Origin: Heterobilharzia americana
Lineage: Eukaryota > Platyhelminthes > Trematoda > Strigeidida > Schistosomatidae
Direction: 5' to 3'
Assembly (NCBI GenBank): GCA_944470555.2
Contig: OX104128.1
Location: 46,855,920 to 46,919,919, forward strand
Length of the DNA stretch: 64,000 bases
The position numbers were made by a program, and so were the translations under genes. Positions 38,813-50,208 of this stretch are shown here, piece after piece. The notes beneath the pieces were generated by a model. The model was not told where the DNA came from, did not search any database, and saw only the letters and a program-made list of their open reading frames with translations. The stretch's first letter is position 1. Each line of letters starts with the position of its first letter.

Positions 38813-40467
38813 TGTCTTGTCGTTTCCCAGTGAATTATAGGGCTACAGTTGCACGTAGCCACTTCACTACCTTCTCAGCAGTCGCATCAACCTGGCTTCA
38901 CGACTGCCCACAAGCTCTCATTTATTCCTCACATGATCTCCTCCATGTCACCCTCAGCTGGGACGCCCAACTAGTTGTTTCCCATGCGGAATCCACCCGA
39001 CAAACTGACCAGGCCATTGATGTCCCAAAACGGTCTTCTCAGTGTACACCCAATCCACCTCCACTTTCTTCTGCATAGTTGTCTAGCTACGAGTTCTTGC
39101 GTCGTCAGTTTCTTGACAGCAACAGTTCCTTCCTGCTTATTCTTATTATTCTGGCCATCTGATCTCTCCTTCAGTATCGAGTGAGCCAGCGTAGGCGGCA
39201 GCTGTTGATGTATGATGTCTGTAGTTCGTTGGAAATGCTTTCCGTGGCGTGCCAAGTTTCTAAACCATCACATAGAAGCACTGACTTGACTGACATTAGT
39301 GTTGAAAATCCGGATCTTGTTCACGCTTTATGCTGAGTGCAGTGAAGTCCAGTGCAGTAGATCTCCACACTTATTTCAAATCAATGCAAGAAGGCCTGTC
39401 TTGCTGTCTCTCCGATCCTGACTTTAACATCCTCATCTGTGCCGCCGCCACCTGTAGTTGGAAGGGTACTGCCTACCTGGGTGTGTGAAAGAGACAACAA
39501 CCTCTAGGTTTCTCTCGTTGATCGTAGTTGGTGCTTCTTCTTCTCGTTTTTGTTGGTTGGCTATCTTCATCACCTCTGTATTCTCTACATTCGCCTGAAG
39601 GAAGTCCCATCTTCTCTATCTCTTCTATCAAATTGTTGGTTTTCACCTGTAGATCTTTGAGTTTGTGCAACAAGACATCAGACACAAATCATCATCGGTG
39701 AAATACAAATCGTCTAAACTCTCTTCATCAGCCAAATAGAGTATGCCCATCATCTCGCTCCCCACAGTTCGTTGCATGATACAGTCAACCACAGTCAGGG
39801 AGGTGATAGGTGATAGTAGGCACCAACCCTGTCTTACCCCTTCCTGTCTTCACTTCAAAGGCATCACTGAGCTTTGCATTGTGAATCCCTTGGCATGTAG
39901 CATCATGTAGCATATAGCTGATGTTGAATGAGGTTGACAGTGGTTTGTGGTACTAAAATCGTAGTACTGAAGCAGATGGTCTGCTCATGATTTGTTCTTC
40001 AAGAGTCCAGCCAGCCAGTCCGGGTGGCAATTTTGAATCCAGAGTAGTTTTTGGTCTGTCCATGATGATGCAGCCTTGTGGTTTGCTTGGGGTGAACAGA
40101 AGTGGAGCTTGATTCTGCTCCAGTTCTTTTTCTTGCAAAGACTCAGGTCTCCCTGCTTTGAGAGTTTGACACGGTAGCCCTTCTTCTAATCAGTGGGCAG
40201 GTACCTTTCCTTTCTTGCAAACCTTCTGCAATAGTGGTGTGAGCGTGTCCGCCGTTGTCTCTACATCTGTTTTCAGTGCTTCTAAAAGAATTCTATCTGG
40301 TCCTGCCATTTTTAGGGATTTCAGTGACTTTATGGCATTCAGGACTTCACTTCTTCTTTTCTCAGCTGGTTTGTGTTCACTGATAGTTCCATATCTGAGT
40401 TTCTAGCAGTATTTCTGGACAAAGTGCAGGTGGTGGTAAGTTCAAGAATTTTCGAAGTGATTGTATA
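38813..40467 (-). mobile_element. RTE-clade LINE copy C, 5'-truncated pseudogene
   Basis: Reads on the minus strand from the RT N-terminal side (about 40467, matching the 'tttctggacgaagtgcagg' region of copy E) to the C-terminal tail and 3' end at about 38813. Recognisable pieces are the RT active-site region at about 39680-39710, where FTDD replaces FADD and is followed by DLCLMS, the C-terminal motif region near 39050, and the RVTW/EEE tail near 38950. Many frames are short (38971-39255, 39473-39685, 39953-40138), showing numerous frameshifts. It lacks the endonuclease, as expected from 5' truncation during target-primed reverse transcription. Confidence 0.85.
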
Positions 40468-42893
40468 TATATAAATATAGCCACCGGGCAGTTATTATGG
40501 ATGGAACTGTTTTACTGTATTACAGTCTTAAGAACAATGCACTTGTCATATTTTCTTTTTGTAAGTACATTCTCTGAATAAACTCAAAGGTAATTAAAAT
40601 AACTCTAATGAATACATCATTTCGTAAATATTCTAGATCACTCTGTCATATTAAGTAATAAGCCATTAGGAATACGAGACTTCACAGAAGATTCTCTTTA
40701 TATCTATTCAAGTCCACTTCTCTAAGTACCAAAATGAAACGGGATTCGACTCAGAAAGTAGAAAAAATCACTTTCATCCCACCGCTGGTTAATAATACAA
40801 ATTTCAGTGTTACAAATAACCAATTAGCTTGAATTGAACCTGGATGTTCTTCCATATTGTCGAAAGATATTCATTTCTATTTCTAATTTTTTTCGCTTTA
40901 AACTTAAAAATGACTTGATACGCTGAGATACACTTCTGGTTTCTCTAACAACAGCCAACCAAATACACTCTTATGTTTAGTGGATTTGTAAGAAATAGAA
41001 TAATGCGGTTCCAACGGTAAACTTACTTTCAATTCAAAAGTAAAAAAAACAAATTTCTGTCATTCCGCAACCTCATAGAAACTGCTTCTGCTTTTCCAAG
41101 TTTCATTCTCCGAAGAAGTCGCTTCCACAGGACTTCGGAAATTCATTTTTCTACCTCATTTAGATTTTTTAAATTTATTTCATATATAGTAGATATAACT
41201 TTATATAATCATATTTGACTACGAGGACAGGTTTCATAATGAGAGTTTTCAGAAGTCTCTTTTTCGATTCCACTTGAGTTCTGCACAAAAACCACCACGA
41301 CAATAACTTCTTTCTTGTAATCCACATGAATCGATTGTAAACAACATCATTGACGACACCACCGTATGTTATGTACAGGAAAAAGGTGATATATATGCTT
41401 AGATTATCTCACCTTCTAACTAAAGGAAAATCATGAGTCCATCAAGCAGAGAGCTGTGAACTCAGTTTTTGCGTCAAAATAAGCATTAAGTCTGTTTCTA
41501 ATTCTATTTTAACCAAAAGGTTAGGAATACGAAAATGTTACACTTCATACACACACACACACATACAAAATAATTTAATGATACGAATGTCTTCGTTGTA
41601 AATGTTTTCAGTTTCGTCAATTCTGAATAAAAAAAGTATAGTTTCTATGAATCTATGTTCTTACAACATTCACATTTAAAAGAAAAACTTTTTATGATGA
41701 AATATTTATTGTGTTCAGTTCTTTTAGTTCATCAAATTAGGTCTTGGCGCCAATATTTGAAAACTGAGCTAGACGTTTTTCAACTATTATTTAAAAACAT
41801 CCAGTTTTTTCTGTCATTTAATCATAATTGACATCTAAGTAAGTTGCAGTTAATATAATACATAGAGAAGTTTGTACGAAGACTCCATAAACTTGAATAT
41901 AAGGCACATAACATCAGTATGAAATAAAAAATGTGAACTTATGGAACTTACTGGCTAAATGTGCAGTATATGTTGCCAACATAGCCATGTTCACATAATT
42001 TTGAAGTAACTTTTGAAAGATTTGTATTACTAATCAAAAAAGTAAGAGTTTGAAAGGTCATTCTAACTTTATTTCCACTCACTGTATTTTCACACATTTT
42101 CAAGGAGACCAGCTACCAAAAATATTCCATCGATTATATTACATCAGATTTTACTTGTTTTAACTATTCAAATGTTAACTGATAGTAAAACATACTCTCA
42201 TTCACTCTTGAAATGTCTTCAAACTATAGTTAGACTGGTTAACAACACGACTATGAGAAAACACCAGGGTGGACGGCAGAGGCCCACCTGAATACACAAG
42301 AGAGCATTATATAGCTATAATAGGTATACGTAGTTGGAGCAGCAAGATTCAGACTGGATGGATGAACCTTCACTACCAAACTTACGTAGGCTTTTCCATC
42401 CGATCCATGTGCAATAGCATACAAACTAGATGATGATGCGGTAATTACTGGTTGTTGTGAATTACTGCCTATCACTCTGTTATCATTCACACAATTTAAC
42501 TGCATTGGCTTTTATTTTAAAGGAAGTGAAGAAGTAAAATCTTTGAAATATGACAGTAAGAATTCTAAACTGTACAATAAGTCATAATCTGATATGAAGC
42601 GAATAACATTATTATTATGTACTTTTAATTTATCTAATGTGACTATGACAAACTGTTTATTCTGAGCTAGAAAATCAAGAAATCCACAGTGGTGTTAAAA
42701 CTATAATACATATTTAAAAGTCTATTGGTATGCATTCAACTTATATAACTTTTGGCGGATTTTAAGAATTGGATTTAAGTTGGACCTAGTTTCCATCTCC
42801 CAGTGGTAACATTCACTCAAAAGCACACAAAAGTTATAAAGTCAGTCACTATGTGCGTATAAAATGTCTTCATTTACCAGTAATAATCTCAAA
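40468..42893. other. AT-rich non-coding stretch
   Basis: No gene recognised. A short CA repeat lies at about 41549-41564. The 84-codon minus frame at 42251-42505 has no motif that I can name. Confidence 0.4.
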
Positions 42894-43158
42894 GCAGTAT
42901 GCAGAAGAAAGTGGAGATGGATTTGGCATACACTGAGAAGGCCGACTGGCGACATCAAGAGCCAGGCCCTTGAGTGGAACCCAAAGGTGAAACGACCAAT
43001 TAGGCATCCGAGGCTGACATGGAGGAGATCATGCGAGGAAGAAATTAGAGCTTGTGGGTGGTCGTGGAATCAGGCTGAAGAGATTGCAGAGAAGTGAGTG
43101 AAATGGAGATGTTCTACTGAAGCCCTATGTTCCACTAGTAACCCAAGGGAAAAATAAT
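42894..43158 (+). mobile_element. RTE-clade LINE copy D, short 3' fragment
   Basis: A 265-bp 3' end of the RTE family on the + strand. The frame 42864-43097 reads RRKWRWIWHTLRRPTGD, LEWNPKVKR, HPRLTWRRSCEEEIRACG, then a stop within the tail; the remainder gives STEALCSTSNPRE. Unlike copies A, B, C and E, the junction between the GRP-like motif and LTWRRS stays in one frame, so D keeps what looks like the ancestral reading frame. Short 'aataataagtaaat' tail. Very short 5'-truncated insertion. Confidence 0.85.
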
Positions 43159-43744
43159 AAGTAAATCTCAAAACAGATTCATTAAATAACAGATAAGAGT
43201 GCATAGTTTAACTAACATTTTCCCACTTTTGTTCGTAGGTAAACTTACCAGTCTGTAAATGCGAAGTTTTATAAGATACCAGTATACTAGTAAGACTACT
43301 AGTATACAAGCTTAATAGTAATTGGCAGAACAATTTTACTGCTTGCATAAACTCCCTGTGATGGTCAGAGTTCGAGGCGTACCCACTTCTTTCTCATGTG
43401 AAGCTTACAAGTATGTGTTTGTTCATCACGAAGACATTTTCTCACAAACCTGAAAAAACACAGTTTGGGAAGCTCTTGTTAACGATCATAAGATTTCGAA
43501 TCTTCTTAGCCTAATTATTTGTAGGACTATATATTCTTTGAAAACTCCACACTTTTACCGACTAAGTGCTAGATACGTATTTAATTTGTTATTAAAAATT
43601 TGAGCAAAACATAGTGTAATAATGGTACCATAAGCTTTGGTATTAACTAAGTCTGAAATATGAATAAACCTGAATAATAGGGAAAAAACACTTTTATAAT
43701 TTTTCAGTATTATTATTCTGCTTCCTACATTTTTTTAATTATAT
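43159..43744. other. AT-rich non-coding stretch with a perfect hairpin
   Basis: No gene recognised. It contains the inverted repeat at 43282-43307. Confidence 0.45.
43282..43307. repeat. Perfect 11-bp-arm hairpin
   Basis: Arms 'gtatactagta' (43282-43292) and 'tactagtatac' (43297-43307) pair perfectly around the 4-base loop 'agac'. There is no run of T after it and no gene nearby, so a terminator role is not supported. Confidence 0.85.
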
Positions 43745-43830
43745 GTTCTACTCAGTCCAAATAGGACATTTTGTCATCTACTCAGTGTCTGAAGAAGGCA
43801 TAAGCACTATCTTGAAAGAAATATATAACT
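43745..43830 (+). other. Hammerhead-like stem II followed by a retroelement-like 3' motif
   Basis: 'cagtccaaataggac' (43753-43767) keeps a perfect GTCC/GGAC stem with an AAATA loop, close to the Sm-alpha stem II, and 'ttgtc' follows as in a cleavage site. The flanking CUGANGA and GAAA boxes are absent. 'gtctgaagaaggcataag' follows, a phrase type seen near the 3' ends of Penelope-like and other retroelements. Possibly the end of a Penelope-like or Sm-alpha relic; not certain. Confidence 0.3.
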
Positions 43831-46239
43831 GACCAACTCACAATATTCTCGTATAAAAATTTCATGTAACTCTGCTTTATAGTCAAATTACATATTGCAG
43901 TGAATTACTATTTTATGAACTATTCTCTACGTAAAACATGTAATTCCACCAAAGCCTGACAATCATTGAAACTAAGCATATTTGCTAAATGTTTGAATAA
44001 TAAAACCTTACGCATCTATCAAGCCTGGTTACCATTATTTCGTGGACTTGTCACCAAAGGTAGAACTTAAAGAAATCTAATACGGTCACTGAAGCAGAGT
44101 ATTTGTTTAAGCAGACTTATTACGAGTAAAATATTTATTAGATACATATATATATATTATTTGACGAGTTGTGAAATACAAACGAATTCTGAACCATGCG
44201 TATACTTCATCAACTTATATTTAGACACAGATATGAGTAGTATGTTCAAAAATTAGTTGGGCAAGTGTTATTTGGGAGGTAAACAGAATGAACAGGTTTC
44301 AAGAGAAAACAGATGAAACTATAGAACCTCATGATTGCTAAGAAAGTAATAGGAATAACTTTACATTGAATGGAACTTTGACAGGATAACCCATTTATAG
44401 GTGGAAAAGAGAATATAAATTGCTTTTGATATGTTAGACTTGGTAGATAAAAATACTTCAAAAATTTCAACAACACAAAACCGTAAGGTGAAGAATAAAT
44501 CTATGTTATAAATGACTAGAAATGGTACTTCATTAAATATGCATGAAACATGAAAATAATAAACTGAAATAATGAAATTGGTAAATATAATTCACATCTC
44601 AACTGCTTAGTCAATAGCCAGTTCCAGTTTTATGTACTTAAAATAACTGCTGTTTTAGTTGTCTTCAAAATATGCCACTGTGATCGTATTTTTTTTATTT
44701 CTAGATAACATTGTATCTCAGTACACCAAACGTAATGTATTAACTTCAATCTTTTTAATAATTTAAACTGATGTACTTTAAAATGTTACTATTTCTTCTT
44801 TACCCATCAACTTAAGCCTCATGATTGACTTTATTATGATAAAAATAATCTTCATTTCATTTTCAGTGACTATACACTATTCATTCTTGTAATCTCTTCA
44901 TCAGACTGTGTTTAAATCAGTACTTTATTTGCTAAACTTTAAATGCGATCTACCTAAGATGGTCTTTAATATAACTGTAAAAATTGGCCAATATGATAAA
45001 ATGCAGTTCTGTATCAGTTGCCTCGTTAGATGTAATACAGAGTGAAAGAGTATTGTTTACTTGATAAATAAATAATTACTAATAATCAATAAATGACTGT
45101 ATATAAATAAATCTGTTTCATTGTATGATATCTCTAATATATCAGACGGTATATGGGGTCTTCATTTTAACTATCCTCAGGGTCTAATTGTTAGTTTCTG
45201 TTTTGTATGTGAAAAAAAATCCATGAATGAGTTACTCTAATCTCATGCCTACCATCAGATTGCTGATTTTTTTTAAACAAACGTCCTAGATGTTATCTAC
45301 CTTGATTAAAGATAAACTCAGGATGTTTACTGATTTTTTTTTTTTACTTTCACCCGACAAGGTGATCATATCTGACTTAATGTACAAAGAAGTTGTGTGT
45401 TCTTGGCATAAATTATTATCTTGCATCGTGACACCCAAAGCTAAAGAAATTCAGAGGAGACTCCTTTCAACGAATTTATTCTAAACCTATACATATGTAT
45501 AAATATGATATTTAAAGACTCCAGACCACGAGAAGTTTAAATTAAATTAATTATAAGATATATACAAATAACAATAATAATGCTTATAGTTGTAATAATG
45601 TTGCTAGTTGTTGACATAAGGGTTGACTGGATGCTAAGCCAAAACAACAGTCCCACTATTTATTGTTGTCTTTATTTCACCTATTCCCATTTAATGTTAA
45701 TTCTTATTTTTCTATGGATTCTTGAGGAAAGACTATCTTGTATGTCATGAAACTGTGTAGTCTGTCATTAAGGGAAGAATACATACAATTCTTTTTATGC
45801 GAACATTCATGAATAGGCATATGGATTCATTTAACCGACTAATAATAGTTATTTTGCCAATTATGTACTGGCTTACTTCATGATCTTTTCTGTTGTCTGA
45901 AAATTCATAAGAAAATCCTCCAAAGGCATTCCCATGTGGCCTAAAATGTTAAAAGATTCAAACTATATCTTATTAGACCGATATTTTACTTGCGGAAACT
46001 ATACGTAATGCTGGATCCAACCCATGGAATTTACGGTGAAGAAACATCTCACCTTTTAAATGATACCTCATTCCGTCAGTTCTCGATTCGAACAGTTCAC
46101 ATACCTTTGCACTGTAACGGTTTTTTAACTGTCTGAAAATTCTTCCTTAAAAAGGCAGATGCTGTTGAGAATTGCATATGAAGTAATACCATACGAAATC
46201 CGGGACGAACGTTTCGTCAAATTTAGCAGTAACTCTTTA
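43831..46239. other. AT-rich non-coding stretch
   Basis: No gene recognised. The minus frame at 44246-44476 and the + frame at 45290-45484 have no identifiable motifs. Confidence 0.4.
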
Positions 46240-46460
46240 CCTAGAAGCACCGGTCTTCCAGTGAACGATGTTGCTACCACCAAAACTCGAGAAATGGACC
46301 GACCGCTTCAAACACCAGAGCGTTATCCACAAGGTCATTAAGTCGCGAAAGCCACTTCTTGTTCAACTGTTGTCTTTTACATCCGTCTGACAAGTGAATC
46401 CTAAACAGAACGAAACACGTGTCTTCGATTCCACTGCCAGCCAGTATCCTTCATTACTAA
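46240..46460 (+). mobile_element. Sm-alpha-type element, best-kept copy (S2)
   Basis: Aligns with S1 along its length: 'cagtgaacgatgttgctacc' near the left, 'gagcgttatccac', then 'gtcgcgaaagcc' (like the GGCGAAAGCC described for Sm-alpha), 'ttttacatccg', and the hammerhead at 46381-46436, ending 'gattccactgccagccag'. The open frame 46159-46341 that crosses it is not a gene. Same strand as S1 and S3. Confidence 0.75.
46381..46436 (+). ncRNA. Hammerhead ribozyme relic in S2
   Basis: CUGA (46387-46390) is followed by CAAG instead of NGAG. GAAA is intact at 46412-46415. Stem III is the self-complementary ACACGTGT, and a GTC cleavage triplet follows directly. The 'gattccac' 3' arm matches the known schistosome hammerhead. 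Stem II is degraded, so activity is doubtful. Confidence 0.6.
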
Positions 46461-49400
46461 CAAAACATTTAATCTATGTTGTTGCTCATTAAAATGAAAG
46501 TGGTTGCTCACCCGTAGAAAACAAACTTGTTCTTTGTTAATCACATGTTTGCATAGCCAGAAATGCTTGAACATTGAGAGATCAAAACAGGAGAACTTGG
46601 AAATATTTCTTTCATTTCTAAATACTTGAATTCCATTAATTCTATTAGAAGAAAACATAGTTTTCTCTTGAATAAGCCTAAGTACCTTAAATTCCTTTTA
46701 GATCCATCTTGTACTCTAAGAATATGCACTTGCAGATGTTAATAAGCTCTGTTTCTCAGTTTAATTTTAGATTATGGTTTAATGACAGAGAATGACTCAA
46801 AGTTGAAAAAGCAGCTACATTTCTGGTAAGCAAATAATTTTAATACATTGGTTGTTATATCAACTGAGTTTACCGTAATAAAAGTAAACAGACTTGATAC
46901 AAAAGAGTATGGACATACCCAAATGAATATTTTACGCAAATGCTAATCACCCACATAAAAAATCCTAGAAATATTGATTTTTGCTTAAAATCAGCTTGAT
47001 TTTATCGCTTCCCACATCAACTCATAATCTGTTCCAGTTTATGAAATTGGTCAACAAATTCAAATGATTGGACTTATTGCGTAATTTTAAAATGTTATTT
47101 AAATCACCTCTTCCTGAAACCTTACTACCTAATAAACCACTGTTAATTATTTCACTTGCAGAGGATCTGTCTAAACGGTATTTTATTCTGTTAGATGCTA
47201 AAGGTTGTGCAGAATGAATCCGTGGACCTAGGTTTCATGCCTTCTCGAAGTCGTCAGCAATATGTATCTACAACCAAGTGGAAACTCTTGCTTCCCACCT
47301 CCCTCCCCGAACATTTAAACATGAGTCCTTGAACACTTAATCCATAGGCCTAATTACTAAGCTGTTCAGCTTACAAATGATCCGCTGTAGGAAATTAAGC
47401 TTCTTAACAAAACTCATGAAATAGTGTACAAATAAAAAGTTCATAAAAGCAATGAAGATGAATGCACTGTGTTGCAGTTATTCTGGCAAAACATTCAGCA
47501 TCATATGAGCTCAATTCTTAGGAAAATAATAAGACGAGTAAAAATTTTAGGAAAATGTAATCATGTTTGCAGAAACTACAGTTTATTTTAACTAGCTTTC
47601 AATGCACAGGCATTTTAGCTTATTTAAAATTCAGTCACGACAATGAAATATTAATAAATTGTTTCCTGTTTTTCGATTCCCATTTTTTAATGTGATTTGT
47701 TTTGTCCCTAAACAATCATATTTTTTAAATATACTTATATGATGCTTTTTATGATTTCGTTCAGTTATCAGTGAATATTCTATTATCCTGAAAGTCTCAA
47801 CAACTGTAACCAAATCGATATAGAAATGTGGATTTTAACTCATCAGCTTTCAATTTTGTATACGCGTAATAGAAAAGATGTCCAGGGAGTATCATCAAAA
47901 CCTCGAAAGCTTTATTAAAAGTTAATTACTTCATACTGGGAAGGAAAATATATCAATACACTGTGAGGCAGCTACCGATTAGGCTGCATTAACCACAATG
48001 TAGATTTATCTGTCAGTTAGTTTGAAAAGGTGTTCTTGAGTTTACCTCAGAGAGAATTCTAGCGCGAATTCGATAACAAGAAATTTGCCTTATCTGTTGA
48101 TGATACAAACATACTCATATAGAATGACCTGCACCATCCACCCTTAAATAAACTAAACACTAGATACCGCAGTATCACTTTAGAAATAGAAAAAGTAAAC
48201 AAACAAGAATACTGTCACCTTACTCATTGGTAGACAAAAAGAGAAGCAAACGGTCATCTAGGCATGATAATTTTCAAGAAACTATACACAGTGAAACCAT
48301 CACATCCACATGTATAGGCTTCGGCTGTCTCCAGTTCAAAACCACAGACAAACGCTGATAAGGATAAAAAAATGAAACATTTCGAGAAAGCAGTTAAAAT
48401 TCTTAAGAATAATAGCCTTTCTTTATACCTCATTGGTAAAGACAAAATCAGCACGAAGTCGAGACTGAAAATATGCTACTGAATCATGCACTTTAACAGT
48501 AGATATCCTGTACAAGTTACATATCTTGAATGAGATTTAAGAAGTGTTAAATAAGTGTTATAATAAGGTGTTTCACAGAAAAGAAAATAATTCTGGTTGA
48601 TTCTAAGGGTCGCAGCCCTTGAGAATCTTCATGTTGCTTAAAAAGTAAAAGCCTGGATATGCGATGTAGTATACATACAACAAATTTCGTCAAATCAGGG
48701 TGAAAAAGGTCCACACTATGGAAGATAGACAAAATCAGCGTAGCACCTTGCATGCAAGTGCATCGGCTCCAGTTATTATTCTCCATAGTAGTATACGAGG
48801 AACAGGTGGGTAGGAAAAGATTGTTGTCAAAGGAGACAAAGTTATGTGAGGGAATCAACAGTTTGAACATAAAGGTTAGTGCAAATAGTCAAGATCTGGA
48901 AGACGTCAATGAGTGATAAATCTGCCTCATTGTGACCGACTTTCGGCCACATCACCATGAATTATCTCAGGGACCCTAACTAGGCAGTCTGCATCTGTCT
49001 ACACAGCTTCAGTTCGATCCTCGAGAAATCTAGTAAGGCTCAGAAGGTTAAAAAAAGACCTCTGTCATAATTCAAAACACTACACCATGTTATTGGATCA
49101 GCTTCAATGCTGTTTACCATCGCTGAGAAATGCTCACTTAGAATAGAATCTAAGCTGTTCAAATAAGAATCTGAGAATAAAAAGCAGTCTGACGGCTTTT
49201 TCAACCCCTACTGTCTAAGGAATGGAAACAACTAACACAAGCGCCTTAATAGCCTGACTTATGTTTCCATAGTTCATCCCTAAAACTTTTAATTTGTACA
49301 ATTATCACAACTGATATACTACTTATGTTTCCTATGAGATTTACACGTATATAGTGAAAGCGGATAAGTATATCAAGTTATAAACTTTGATATCGTGAAC

Positions 49401-50120
49401 CCTGGTTGAGGATAACTTTGAAAAGATTATCAACACTCAATACTGTAACGTCGTAAGAAACTTTTTATCATTCATTGAAAAATATGGACTTCAAAATATT
49501 TGACACCATTTAGAAAGCACTGATGTTTGAAAAATTTTGAGACCTTGTTATCCTGGAAAGTCTATTAGCGCCAAAGCTGATATGTTTAAAAACTATTAAC
49601 CTGTTAGAAATGACAACATGGACCGTGAAATATGTAACTCACTCGCAAATTGATCATCCAGTTTAATATAATTTGATTTTAATGAGGAAATATGGTATAG
49701 TTGTGTCATATGTCAGTTTTATTCAAGTGAAACAAAAAAAGCTTTTGGTAACATATACGTAATATTTCAAATTTACAATAGTTACTAAGTACTAACAGTT
49801 CAGAACTTGTACAGACTATTTATTTTGTCAGAAAGAGGTGATAACATATATTATACATAACCTAAAATGAACGCAATTTCTGACCAAGGATACAGGCTTT
49901 AAGTAAAATAAAATGAAATCTATTTAAACAAAATCATGAAGAAAAGCAAAGAAAACTCCTCAGCTCACGATTGACCTGTGCTGATCCAAGGACCGATTTA
50001 GTTACTGTCAGTGAAATGGTCAATAGACCGACATATTAGCCTTCGCATTATCAAGTGAACAAAAATTGGTACATAATTCAGAATTTCGAGGAATATCGCA
50101 CGATATTGTTCCAGTGTACA
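46461..50120. other. AT-rich non-coding stretch
   Basis: No gene recognised. The 107-codon minus frame at 48547-48870 is the longest here; it lacks any domain or composition that I would call coding. Near 49013 'cagttcgatcctcgag' resembles a box B, but I could not find a matching box A. Confidence 0.4.
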
Positions 50121-50208
50121 AACTAACAAGCAGAGCGGTAATTACTGAAACTAAAAATCCTTAATATACCAATCTCCAAACCCATAGGCTGTTTGTTCGA
50201 GTCCCGCC
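50121..50208 (+). pseudogene. Possible decayed tRNA-like sequence (type II arm)
   Basis: 'agcagagcggtaattac' resembles the GAGCGGT D-arm of leucine/serine tRNAs, and 'tgtttgttcgagtcccgcc' is a good T-arm/box B. The spacing between them would fit a long variable arm. Acceptor ends do not pair, so at best it is a tRNA pseudogene or SINE head. Confidence 0.35.

Noticed and set aside
46159..46341. 60-codon open frame on the + strand
   Set aside because: It overlaps the Sm-alpha-type element and hammerhead; it is repeat sequence, not a gene.
48547..48870. 107-codon minus-strand frame as a possible host gene
   Set aside because: No motif, no splice context and a composition no different from chance frames.
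49000..49035. Box B-like 'cagttcgatcctcgag'
   Set aside because: No box A at tRNA spacing and no match to the two SINE groups.
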